NCBI GenBank assembly: GCA_964540655.1
Contig: CAZINR010000024.1
Span: forward strand, 1-19,803
From: CAZQBY01 sp964540655
GTDB lineage: Archaea > Altiarchaeota > Altiarchaeia > JAFGQM01
Direction of reading: 5' to 3'
DNA: 19,803 nucleotides
Part shown: piece after piece, positions 1-5,541 of the stretch
Layout: each line of letters begins with the position of its first letter
How positions within the stretch are numbered: position 1 is the first letter of the stretch
Translations under genes and position numbers: made by a program
The notes under the pieces: generated by a model
The model's input: the letters and a program-made list of their open reading frames with translations, nothing else
What the model was told of the DNA's origin: nothing
The model's database searches: none

Positions 1-2
1 TG

Positions 3-1286
3 GAAACGCTGACACTGCGATGGAGCTTCTTCACCGTCTTGCCAGGGGAGAAGGCCGAGCTCAAGGAGGGCGACATCGCTTCCACAATAGGCAGGGTGCT
101 GTATCTCTACGACAAGGCCGAGTTCGACCGCAAGGACGGCAGGAAGGGGCAGAGGGCCAGCATGATAATAGAGGATTCCACAGGCAAGCTTAGGGTCGTC
201 ATGTGGGACTCCAACGCCGACTCTATCGATAGGTTCAGCGAAGGAGACACAATAAAAGTAGAAAACGGGCAAATCCGGCAGGGCAACCGGGGGCTTGAGA
301 TACACGTGGGCAACCGCGGGAGGGTCCTGGAGTCGGACGCGAAGCTCGACCTTCCGGAGATGGAGGAGCCGAAGACCTACAAGCTGGCGGAGATGGAAGA
401 TGGGCTGCAGAACGTCAAGGTGGCCGGGAAGGTCATGAGGATACTGCCCATAAAGGAGTTCACCTCCGGCGACAGGACAGGCAAGCTGGCCTCGCTGATA
501 CTGGTCGACGACACTGGCATCTCGCGCGCTGTTCTCTGGAACGAAAAGGCTGACCAGGCCAAGGACATAAGCCAGGGGGACACCGTTCTGATAAAGAACG
601 GCTACACCAAGCAGAGCCTCAACGGGGAGACTGAAGTGCACGTCTCCAGCCGGGGTAATCTGCAGGTAAACCCTGAAGACGTCAAGATAGGCGAGATGGC
701 TTCACTCATAAACAAGCACTCTGAAGAGAAGAAGATAAAGGACATAAAGCCGGACGACCGCAACGTCAGGATAAGTGGGAAGGTAGAGGACGTGGACGAG
801 AATCCCGTCGTCTTCGAGATATGCCAAGAATGCGGCTCCAGGATAGAGAATGTCGCCGGGGAGTGGATATGCGATCTGTGCGGCGAGGCCGAACCCGCCT
901 ATGGCATGGTGCTGAGCTGCGGGGTCTCCGACGGCACTGGCGACATCCGCGCGGTCTTCTACCGCGCCATGGCCGAGCAGCTGACCGGCATGGGCGTGGC
1001 GGAAGTTTTGAACATAATCGGCGAGAGCGGAAACGAGCTGGAGCCGATAAACAGGCTGAAGGACGAGATAGTCGGAAAGGAAGTGACCCTCACGGGGAAC
1101 GTCCGCTACAACGACTATCAAGACAAGCTCGAGCTGATGGTGAGCTCGCTAGAGATATCAGGCTCAAAAACGCCCAAGAAGTCTGCCTCCAAGAAGAAAA
1201 AAGAAGACATCCCCGAAGATATCCCGGAAGAGGTCCTGAAGGACGACGACGATATCCAGGTGGAGGAGATAAACCTTGACGAATAA
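3..1286 (+). CDS. Replication protein A (ssDNA-binding, three OB folds, zinc finger), 5' end cut by window
   Basis: Single-stranded DNA-binding protein of replication, repair and recombination. The reading frame is open from base 3, so the true start may lie outside the window; a TTG at 39 would give 415 residues. Counting from that TTG, three OB-fold-like units are visible: about 8-98 (GDIASTIGRV), 115-210 (KVAGKVMRI) and 235-375 (NVRISGKVEDV). The third carries a zinc finger C262-x2-C265...C278-x2-C281, as in euryarchaeal RPA41/RPA1-type proteins. The tail (about 377-415) is a Lys-rich stretch followed by an acidic segment, plausible for partner contacts. radA follows immediately (2 bp from the TAA to the ATG at 1288, or an 11-bp overlap if radA starts at TTG 1276), so the two are probably cotranscribed, which fits RPA working with the recombinase. 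An ATG at 20 is out of frame with the OB folds. Family assignment is firm; only the start is open. Confidence 0.9.
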   Translation, partial: ETLTLRWSFFTVLPGEKAELKEGDIASTIGRVLYLYDKAEFDRKDGRKGQRASMIIEDSTGKLRVVMWDSNADSIDRFSEGDTIKVENGQIRQGNRGLEIHVGNRGRVLESDAKLDLPEMEEPKTYKLAEMEDGLQNVKVAGKVMRILPIKEFTSGDRTGKLASLILVDDTGISRAVLWNEKADQAKDISQGDTVLIKNGYTKQSLNGETEVHVSSRGNLQVNPEDVKIGEMASLINKHSEEKKIKDIKPDDRNVRISGKVEDVDENPVVFEICQECGSRIENVAGEWICDLCGEAEPAYGMVLSCGVSDGTGDIRAVFYRAMAEQLTGMGVAEVLNIIGESGNELEPINRLKDEIVGKEVTLTGNVRYNDYQDKLELMVSSLEISGSKTPKKSASKKKKEDIPEDIPEEVLKDDDDIQVEEINLDE

Positions 1287-1287
1287 A

Positions 1288-2229
1288 ATGGCTAAGATAG
1301 AGAAGATAGAGGACCTTCCGGGCGTCGGCCCGGCGCTGGCCGACAAGCTCGCGGAGGCGGGTTACAAGGATCTGATGGCGGTAGCTGCCGCCTCGGCGGG
1401 CGAGCTTAAGGAGGCCATAGGCATGGGCGAAGCAACGGCGAAGAAAATCATAATGGCGGCCCAGGACGCGATGGAGATGGGCTTTGAAACCGGCTCGGAG
1501 GTAATGAAGAGGAGAGAGCAGGTGGGCAAGCTGACTATAGGAAGCACCGAGTTCAACAAGATGCTGGGCGGGGGCGTGGAGTCGCAGTCCATTACGGAAT
1601 TTTATGGAAAATTTGCGGCGGGAAAAACCCAAATCACACACCAGCTCTCGGTCAACGTCCAGCTGCCGAAAGAGAAGGGCGGGCTGGACGGAAAAGCTCT
1701 CTACATAGACACGGAGGGGACGTTCCGCCCGGAGAGGATAATCCAGATGGCCAAGGGAGTAGATTTAGACCCGGACGAAGTCCTCGAGAACATCAAGGTG
1801 GGCAAGGCCTACAACAGCGACCACCAGATGCTGCTGGCAGAGAAGGCAGAGGGCATGGTGGATGACGAGAATATAAAGCTCGTGATAGTCGACTCGCTCA
1901 TGGGGCACTTCCGCTCGGAATATGTGGGAAGAGGGACTCTGGCAGACCGGCAGCAGAAGCTGAACCGGCATCTGTCAGTCCTGGGCAAGATAGCGGACCA
2001 TCACAACCTCCCGGTGATAGTCACAAACCAGGTCATGGCCCAGCCGGGGATAATGTTCGGAGATCCGACGTCACCCATAGGCGGCCACATACTGGGCCAC
2101 AAGAGCACATTCCGCATCTACCTGCGCAAGGGCAAGGGGGAGAAGCGTGTGGCAAAGCTGGTGGACTCGCCGCACCTGCCGGACGCCGAGTGCGTGTTCT
2201 CGATAAGCGAGGATGGGATAGGGGACTAA
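1288..2229 (+). CDS. radA: DNA repair and recombination protein RadA
   Basis: Archaeal RecA/Rad51-family recombinase that forms filaments on ssDNA and catalyses strand exchange. Counting from ATG 1288 (313 residues): N-terminal helix-hairpin-helix domain about 5-60 (IEDLPGVGPALADKL), polymerisation segment around F66 (FETG), Walker A GKFAAGKT 107-114, Walker B LVIVD 198-202, and the conserved RGTLADRQQKL and GDPTSPIGGHILGH segments. No intein interrupts Walker A, a common intein site. The length is normal. Start choice: ATG 1288 matches the usual N terminus, but a TTG at 1276 has a GGAGGAGAT Shine-Dalgarno-like match (1262-1270) at 5 nt and would add MTNK. Either way the start sits at the RPA stop, suggesting translational coupling. 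The sequence reads closest to haloarchaeal and methanogen RadA (ITEFYGKFAAGKTQITHQ); this is judged by eye only. Confidence 0.96.
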   Translation: MAKIEKIEDLPGVGPALADKLAEAGYKDLMAVAAASAGELKEAIGMGEATAKKIIMAAQDAMEMGFETGSEVMKRREQVGKLTIGSTEFNKMLGGGVESQSITEFYGKFAAGKTQITHQLSVNVQLPKEKGGLDGKALYIDTEGTFRPERIIQMAKGVDLDPDEVLENIKVGKAYNSDHQMLLAEKAEGMVDDENIKLVIVDSLMGHFRSEYVGRGTLADRQQKLNRHLSVLGKIADHHNLPVIVTNQVMAQPGIMFGDPTSPIGGHILGHKSTFRIYLRKGKGEKRVAKLVDSPHLPDAECVFSISEDGIGD

Positions 2230-2230
2230 G

Positions 2231-2265
2231 GGTTCTCGGTCTTCAGTCTTGGGTCCTCGGCTCTG
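2231..2265. repeat. Degenerate heptanucleotide repeat (5 units) between radA and rnhB
   Basis: Five consecutive 7-bp units in one phase, consensus GGTYYTC, fill almost the whole gap between the convergent radA and rnhB genes. The second unit (GGTCTTC) recurs exactly at 5436 and the first (GGTTCTC) at 5450, so the tract belongs to the same family as the one at 5429-5498. Confidence 0.6.
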
Positions 2266-2269
2266 CTGC

Positions 2270-2914
2270 TCACCATTCAGTTATTTTTAGCTGGGCCCTG
2301 CTGGTGACCGTGGACCAACGCTTGCGTACGCAATCCGGGAACCGCTTGTTCTTCTCCCAGCACTCGTCGACCCACCGTCGCGTCACCACGTCTATCATGT
2401 AGCCGCTGCCTATCTCGCCGTGCACCTTGGCCAGCTCGTCTATAGCGCGGTCGCGCGTGACCTTGGCGAGTATGGAGGCCGCACCTGCGACCTTGTAGTT
2501 CATATCGGCCTTGTGCTCGGCTATTATGTGAGTATCTTTCTCGCAGAGGTTCTTTATACTTTTTGAGTATCTTGAGGGTATGACATCAGGACAGTCAACA
2601 TAGCAGAGGTCTGGCTTATGCGTAAGGGAGTTTATCATCTCGGCCGTCTTGATGGCCTCCACGTCATTGAGGGAAGCGGTCTTCATCCACTCGGTTATCT
2701 GGGCGGCGCTGACCGATAGTATTTTGTATTCGACAGCCAAGTCCTTTATCTTGTCGAAGAGCTCTTCTCTTTTATCTCTGAGCAGCAGCTTGGAATCTGT
2801 CACTCCCAGCCGGGTGAGCTCTGACTCGTCCCTTTTGTCTATGACCACAGCCCCGAAGACCATCGGCCCTATGACCGGGCCGCGTCCGGCCTCGTCTACT
2901 CCGCAGATGAGCAT
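2270..2914 (-). CDS. rnhB: Ribonuclease HII
   Basis: Endonuclease that cleaves the RNA strand of RNA-DNA hybrids, removing primers and misincorporated ribonucleotides. The 214-residue protein begins with the signature GVDEAGRGPVIGPMV, supplying catalytic D7 and E8. D107 (YVDCPD) and D137 (EHKADMNYKVAGAASILAKV) complete the four-acid metal site, and G171-Y172 is the tyrosine used to recognise the RNA-DNA junction. The length is normal for archaeal RNase HII. It lies 36 bp downstream of the leuA-like gene on the same strand. That gap holds an AT-rich TATA-like stretch (about 2940-2950) at about 30 bp from the ATG, so it may have its own leaderless promoter. It converges on radA across a 40-bp gap. 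Confidence 0.96.
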   Translation of the reverse strand: MLICGVDEAGRGPVIGPMVFGAVVIDKRDESELTRLGVTDSKLLLRDKREELFDKIKDLAVEYKILSVSAAQITEWMKTASLNDVEAIKTAEMINSLTHKPDLCYVDCPDVIPSRYSKSIKNLCEKDTHIIAEHKADMNYKVAGAASILAKVTRDRAIDELAKVHGEIGSGYMIDVVTRRWVDECWEKNKRFPDCVRKRWSTVTSRAQLKITEW

Positions 2915-2936
2915 CTTGATTAGGATGGTTTGAGAT

Positions 2937-2952
2937 GTGCGCTTAAAAAATT
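2937..2952 (-). promoter_or_regulatory. TATA-like box for rnhB
   Basis: On the minus strand the leuA stop and the bases after it read as an A/T-only run, about 27-35 bp before the rnhB ATG. This is the spacing expected for an archaeal TATA box and a leaderless start. No Shine-Dalgarno motif precedes the ATG. Inferred from position and composition only. Confidence 0.35.
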
Positions 2953-4432
2953 ATTTTTGAAGCAAGCGGTTCAGTCCGTTTATGAACGCCAGTATGGCCG
3001 CCATGTTCACGTTCTCGTGCACGCCTCTGGAAAAAGCGCCCTGGTGCTTCTCGTCGGATATCTTCAGCGTGACGTCTGCCAGCGCGTCGCTTCCGCCGGT
3101 TATCGCGTCCAGGTGGAACTCGTCCAGGTTTATCTTCCGCTCGCGTATCGCCGACTTGATGGCGTTCAGGCTGGCATCGACCGGGCCGACGCCATCGGCT
3201 TCGGCTTCCTTGAGCTTACCCCTGACCTTCAGCTTCACCTTCGCCCTCGGCTTCTTGTCCAGCTTGTCGAAGATCTCCAAATCCACCAGCTCGATTATCC
3301 TCTTCTCCTCGGGGACGGCCCCTGTGACGTCCTGCGCCAGGGCCAGCAGGTCCTCCTCCGTGACCTTCTTGTTCTTGTCGCCCAGGTCCTTGACCTTGTT
3401 GGTTATGTCCCTGACCTGTTCCTTGGTGGCTTCTATGCCCATCTCTTCCAGCTTGGCCGCAACACCGTGCGCGCCCACGTGCTTGCCCAGCACCAGCCTC
3501 CTGCGCGCGCCCACCTCCTCCGGCTCTATCGGCTCGTAGGTGGACGCCTTCTTCAGGACTCCGTGAACGTGTATGCCCGACTCGTGAGCAAACGCGTTCT
3601 CGCCGACTATTGGGAAGTTAGGCATGACCCTTATCCCGCTCAGGCGCTCCACCAGCTTGGATGTAGCGTAAATCTTCTTGGCAGCTATGTCCGTCTCCAC
3701 GCCCTCCAGGTGCTTCAGTATCAGGACCACCTGCTCCATGTCCGCGTTGCCAGCGCGCTCGCCCAGCCCGTTGATGGTGGTGTGGGGATACGTCGCTCCC
3801 GCCTTGACGCCGGCTATCGTGTTCGCCACGGCCAGGCCGAAGTCATTGTGGCAGTGGACCGCTATGGGCGCCTTCAATACCGCGCGCAGCCTGCCTATCA
3901 GCTCGCCCATCTTCTCCGGCGTCATGACGCCGACCGTGTCGGGTATGTTGATTATCTTGGCACCCGCTTCCTCCGCGGTCCTGCAGACCTTCTCCAGATA
4001 GTCATACTCGGTCCTGCAGGCATCCTCCGCCGAGAAGTGGACTGGAGTTCCGCGGTCAACGCAGTAGGAGACCGACTCCTCGACTGCCTTCAGAATCTCC
4101 TGCTTGGACATCTCGAGCTTGTGCTTGCGGTGCAGGGGAGAGGTGCCTATGAATATGTGCGCCCAGTCCACGCCGGCGTCCACGGCCGCGTCTATGTCCT
4201 TCTGGCTGCAGCGCGCCAGGCTGCAGGTCTCGGCCTTCAGCCCCATGTCCGCCACGGCCTTGACCGCCTTGAAATCGCCTTCGGAGACCACCGCGAACCC
4301 GGCCTCGATTATGCTCACTCCGATGTCGCTCAGGGCGTGGGCTATGGTCGTCTTGTCTTCCAGGTTCATGGCCACCCCGGGGGTCTGCTCCCCGTCGCGC
4401 AGGGTGGTGTCGAAGATTTTGACTTTCGCCAT
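2951..4432 (-). CDS. leuA: 2-isopropylmalate synthase / citramalate synthase family (LeuA-like)
   Basis: Claisen-type condensing enzyme that joins acetyl-CoA to a 2-oxoacid: 2-oxoisovalerate for leucine (LeuA) or pyruvate for isoleucine (CimA). In 493 residues it shows the DTTLRDGEQTPG signature (8-19), the metal-binding H193-C-H195 in HCHNDFGLAVANT, NGLGERAGNA (221-230), GENAFAHESGIH (277-288) and a C-terminal LeuA-type allosteric domain (about 375-493, with GVGPVDASLNAI and ITGGSDALADVTLKI). NIPDTVGVMTPEKMGELI reads like LeuA proper, but sequence by eye does not separate LeuA from CimA or AksA, so the symbol is provisional. No other leucine or isoleucine genes are in the window. Upstream (4468-4520) lie three 21-bp-spaced repeats that may regulate it. 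No Shine-Dalgarno is seen. The presence of this gene argues for some amino-acid synthesis in the host. Confidence 0.88.
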   Translation of the reverse strand: MAKVKIFDTTLRDGEQTPGVAMNLEDKTTIAHALSDIGVSIIEAGFAVVSEGDFKAVKAVADMGLKAETCSLARCSQKDIDAAVDAGVDWAHIFIGTSPLHRKHKLEMSKQEILKAVEESVSYCVDRGTPVHFSAEDACRTEYDYLEKVCRTAEEAGAKIINIPDTVGVMTPEKMGELIGRLRAVLKAPIAVHCHNDFGLAVANTIAGVKAGATYPHTTINGLGERAGNADMEQVVLILKHLEGVETDIAAKKIYATSKLVERLSGIRVMPNFPIVGENAFAHESGIHVHGVLKKASTYEPIEPEEVGARRRLVLGKHVGAHGVAAKLEEMGIEATKEQVRDITNKVKDLGDKNKKVTEEDLLALAQDVTGAVPEEKRIIELVDLEIFDKLDKKPRAKVKLKVRGKLKEAEADGVGPVDASLNAIKSAIRERKINLDEFHLDAITGGSDALADVTLKISDEKHQGAFSRGVHENVNMAAILAFINGLNRLLQK

Positions 4433-4467
4433 CGCGGTTAATTAGAAGGAGCGCAAGGAAAAAACGA

Positions 4468-4520
4468 GTTACACTACAGGCAAGCCAGGTTACACTACAT
4501 GTTCGGCAAGTTACACTACA
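4468..4520. promoter_or_regulatory. Three direct repeats GTTACACTACA at exact 21-bp spacing (iteron/operator-like)
   Basis: Identical 11-bp copies start at 4468, 4489 and 4510 (on the minus strand, TGTAGTGTAAC). The spacers differ, so only the 11-mer is conserved. The 21-bp period equals about two helical turns, placing the copies on one face of DNA. The array begins 36 bp upstream of the leuA-like ATG and ends next to the TATA-like run of tRNA-Phe, so it lies between two divergent promoters. It is likely a binding array for a regulator; which gene it controls cannot be told. Confidence 0.55.
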
Positions 4521-4531
4521 TTTTTTAACCA
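4520..4531 (+). promoter_or_regulatory. TATA-like box for tRNA-Phe
   Basis: An A/T run (ATTTTTTAACC) lies about 28-37 bp before the first base of tRNA-Phe, a spacing suited to an archaeal TATA box. It directly adjoins the third 21-bp-spaced repeat. Confidence 0.45.
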
Positions 4532-4588
4532 TAGCCTCGAAAATAAACACCTATTCTGCCGCTGTAGCTCAGTCTGGGAGAGCACCAC

Positions 4589-4620
4589 ATCCTCGGGGAG
4601 AAAATGTCCGGGGAGGTGTA
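4589..4620 (+). other. tRNA-Phe intron 1 (32 nt, noncanonical position 30/31)
   Basis: The intron interrupts the anticodon stem one base before C32. It folds into a stem closed by T4590-A4614 and running through C4594-G4610 to G4596-C4608, with an A-rich loop. The splice sites lie in two 3-nt bulges separated by four Watson-Crick pairs. Splicing at a noncanonical site normally needs a broad-specificity (heterotetrameric or epsilon-type) tRNA endonuclease; none is encoded in the window. Confidence 0.88.
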
Positions 4621-4627
4621 GCTGAAG

Positions 4628-4647
4628 TTCCTAGAACGGGAGTAGTC
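4628..4647 (+). other. tRNA-Phe intron 2 (20 nt, canonical position 37/38)
   Basis: A very short intron after G37. It forms a 4-bp intron helix (4629-4632 with 4638-4641) and a 5-nt loop, while 4622-4624 pairs with 4643-4645 in the central helix. One A-G mismatch (4625/4642) makes the BHB relaxed. The outer helix is the anticodon stem itself, which is complete only after intron 1 is removed, hinting at ordered splicing. Confidence 0.82.
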
Positions 4648-4669
4648 ACGTGGGAGTCGAGGGTTCAAA

Positions 4670-4684
4670 TCCCTCCGGCGGCAT
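4670..4684 (+). other. att-like direct repeat, left copy (3' end of tRNA-Phe)
   Basis: The 15 bp TCCCTCCGGCGGCAT, the last 14 bases of tRNA-Phe plus one, is repeated identically and in the same orientation at 5408-5422. A duplication of exactly a tRNA 3' end is the usual footprint of site-specific integration into a tRNA gene. Confidence 0.6.
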
Positions 4685-4686
4685 AT

Positions 4687-4714
4687 CAGTCTACAGTCTA
4701 GTGTCTACAGTTTT
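4687..4714. repeat. Degenerate heptanucleotide repeat (4 units) after tRNA-Phe
   Basis: Four 7-bp units in phase, the first two identical (CAGTCTA), the third and fourth diverged. The tract begins 3 bp after the tRNA-Phe att-like repeat, as the larger tract at 5429 begins 6 bp after the second copy of that repeat. Confidence 0.55.
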
Positions 4715-4724
4715 CTCAGGCGGG

Positions 4725-4982
4725 TTATAAACCCTTATAAACGTTCTTCCTATGGCCGACTTTAGTAACTTCAATTTTCCTATTCTCAAAAAATATGTCG
4801 GAAATAACGCGATAATCTCCCACTCTGAGTTTATACTCCTCACCATCTGTGACCTTTTCCCAATAACGCATTGGATCGCTTTTTGTCTTTTGACACTTTC
4901 TGAAGATTCTCTGAGCTAGTCTTTTAGGTAACTTTGCAAGATTTTTATCGGCTGAGGGGGCGAAAATTAATTTAAACTCCAT
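4725..4982 (-). CDS. RelE/ParE-family toxin (probable mRNA interferase)
   Basis: Small basic toxin of a type II toxin-antitoxin pair; RelE-like members cleave mRNA in the ribosomal A site. At 85 residues it has the normal family length. It shows the RelE core KLRVGDYRVISDI (51-63, with R53 and R58) and the C-terminal VGHRKNVYK (75-83, with H77, R78 and Y82) that in the family forms the active surface. Its ATG shares one base with the antitoxin stop (TAATG), so translation is coupled to the antitoxin made first. Codons and base composition are clearly AT-richer than in neighbouring genes, suggesting transfer. Whether it acts as a ribonuclease (RelE) or on gyrase (ParE) cannot be read from the sequence, but the end motif favours RelE. 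Confidence 0.88.
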   Translation of the reverse strand: MEFKLIFAPSADKNLAKLPKRLAQRIFRKCQKTKSDPMRYWEKVTDGEEYKLRVGDYRVISDIFFENRKIEVTKVGHRKNVYKGL

Positions 4983-5227
4983 TATTCTAGTCCTAACCTC
5001 TTTGCCATCTCCTCCTCGGTATAATACTTCCCTGCACGAATCTCGGCGCGAGCCTTCTCAATATCCTTTATTGTCTGCTTGCTTAAAGGTGGCTCATCAT
5101 CTATATTCTTAACTATACGTATGAGCTTGCTGACCACTTCGTCATAACTTTCGTTCTTATACTCTCTGAACTGATCTAGTGCGCCTTTTGTTCGCATTCC
5201 TAATTTTATTGTTGTCACGGCTTCCAT
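4982..5227 (-). CDS. RelB-like antitoxin
   Basis: An 81-residue partner encoded just before the toxin. The N-terminal half (about 4-40: TTIKLGMRTKGALDQFREYKNESYDEVVSKLI) has the strand-helix-helix look of a ribbon-helix-helix DNA-binding domain. The C-terminal half is charged, with the KARAEIRAGKYYTEEEMAKRLG type tail that in archaeal RelB-like antitoxins wraps the toxin. A perfect 16-bp palindrome lies 1 bp upstream of its ATG (5229-5244), a probable autoregulatory operator. It has no Shine-Dalgarno and an AT-rich TATA-like run about 25 bp upstream, so the mRNA is likely leaderless. It is AT-rich like the toxin. Identification rests on position, size and motif style. Confidence 0.82.
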   Translation of the reverse strand: MEAVTTIKLGMRTKGALDQFREYKNESYDEVVSKLIRIVKNIDDEPPLSKQTIKDIEKARAEIRAGKYYTEEEMAKRLGLE

Positions 5228-5260
5228 GGTATACTTAAGTATACTATGAATAAAAACCTT
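5225..5260 (-). promoter_or_regulatory. Toxin-antitoxin promoter and palindromic operator
   Basis: GTATACTTAAGTATAC (5229-5244) is a perfect 16-bp palindrome; with one mismatched pair it extends to 24 bp (5225-5248) and includes the antitoxin start codon. On the minus strand a TTTTTATT run (about 5247-5255) lies about 25 bp before the ATG and would serve as TATA box. The operator therefore covers the transcription start, as expected for repression by the antitoxin. Confidence 0.6.
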
Positions 5261-5309
5261 TTTTAACTAGATTGTAAAGCTATCAGAACAAACAAGACTG
5301 TCGATGCGG

Positions 5310-5354
5310 GGTTCACATTCGTGAACCTGTATCCCAGTTCACTAACGTGAACTG
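5310..5354. repeat. Two perfect dyads sharing the core TTCAC-N4-GTGAA
   Basis: GGTTCACATTCGTGAACC (5310-5327; arms 7 bp, spacer ATTC) and CAGTTCACTAACGTGAACTG (5335-5354; arms 8 bp, spacer TAAC) have the same core but different spacers and flanks. Their centres are 26 bp apart. No gene with a recognisable product starts directly after them. They are probably twin binding sites for a dimeric protein; hairpins in RNA are the alternative. Confidence 0.6.
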
Positions 5355-5407
5355 CGGACCGAAGACGGTAGAGCGGTCTTTGCTTAGACAAGACACAGGA
5401 CCTCGAG

Positions 5408-5422
5408 TCCCTCCGGCGGCAT
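5408..5422 (+). other. att-like direct repeat, right copy
   Basis: Identical to 4670-4684 for 15 bp. The bases before it (to about 5380) do not form a T arm, so this is a tRNA fragment, not a second tRNA gene. The interval 4685-5407 between the copies contains the AT-rich toxin-antitoxin pair and the twin dyads but no integrase. Confidence 0.6.
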
Positions 5423-5428
5423 TCTTAA

Positions 5429-5498
5429 GGTTTTCGGTCTTCGGTTTACGGTTCTCGGCACACCTAGCAGGACTGGAGACTCAGGACTGCGGACTGTT
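5429..5498. repeat. Heptanucleotide repeat tract, ten units in one phase
   Basis: Units start every 7 bp from 5429 to 5492. The first four follow GGTYYWC (GGTTTTC, GGTCTTC and variants), two are diverged, and the last four follow GACTSNR (GACTGGA, GACTCAG and variants). Phase is kept across the change of consensus. A more decayed stretch with GAC-rich heptads may extend back to about 5354. The frame that runs through the tract into the next gene is not thought to be coding. Confidence 0.6.
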
Positions 5499-5541
5499 TT
5501 CCCCAAGCGGCACTTTTTCTTTTTTGCCCAATAACAGAGGC

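Larger units (their letters stand above)
4558..4683 (+). tRNA. tRNA-Phe(GAA) with two introns (positions 30/31 and 37/38)
   Basis: The gene is 126 bp; removing 4589-4620 (32 nt) and 4628-4647 (20 nt) leaves a 74-nt tRNA with every arm paired. The acceptor is GCCGCTG (4558-4564) with CGGCGGC (4676-4682) and discriminator A4683; CCA is not encoded. The D stem is GCTC/GAGC. The anticodon stem CCACG/CGTGG holds loop CTGAAGA (anticodon GAA, 4624-4626). The T arm is GAGGG-TTCAAAT-CCCTC. Unspliced, position 33 and the stem make no sense, which forces the two-intron reading. Intron 1 sits in a perfect BHB: central helix 4583-4586/4615-4618 (CACC with GGTG), 3-nt bulges AC^A and TA^G, and an intron helix from T4590-A4614. 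Intron 2 has bulges AG^T and TC^A and intron helix TCCT/GGGA, with one A-G mismatch in the central helix. Its 3' end is duplicated at 5408-5422. Confidence 0.92.

Noticed and set aside
20..140. ATG at 20 as RPA start (MELLHRLARGEG)
   Set aside because: It looks like an RPA N terminus but is out of frame with the OB folds; accepting it would need a frameshift for which there is no other evidence.
2930..4441. 503-residue plus-strand frame opposite the leuA-like gene
   Set aside because: Shadow of the antisense strand; low-complexity composition and no family resemblance, while the minus strand carries all LeuA motifs.
4056..4550. Minus-strand frame with repeated CSVT tetrapeptides
   Set aside because: The repeats are the 21-bp-spaced DNA repeats read in frame; the rest is out of frame with the strong LeuA-like coding sequence.
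5368..5421. A second complete tRNA ending at the right att-like copy
   Set aside because: A GGTAGAGC-like D-arm piece and a GTCTT/AAGAC stem can be drawn, but the T arm is too short and no 5' acceptor strand pairs with CGGCGGC.
5347..5541. 65-residue N-terminal extension of the beta-CASP nuclease from a GTG at 5347
   Set aside because: It translates a dyad, the tRNA-Phe 3' fragment and heptad repeats; the fold begins directly at ATG 5542, so the frame is open by chance.
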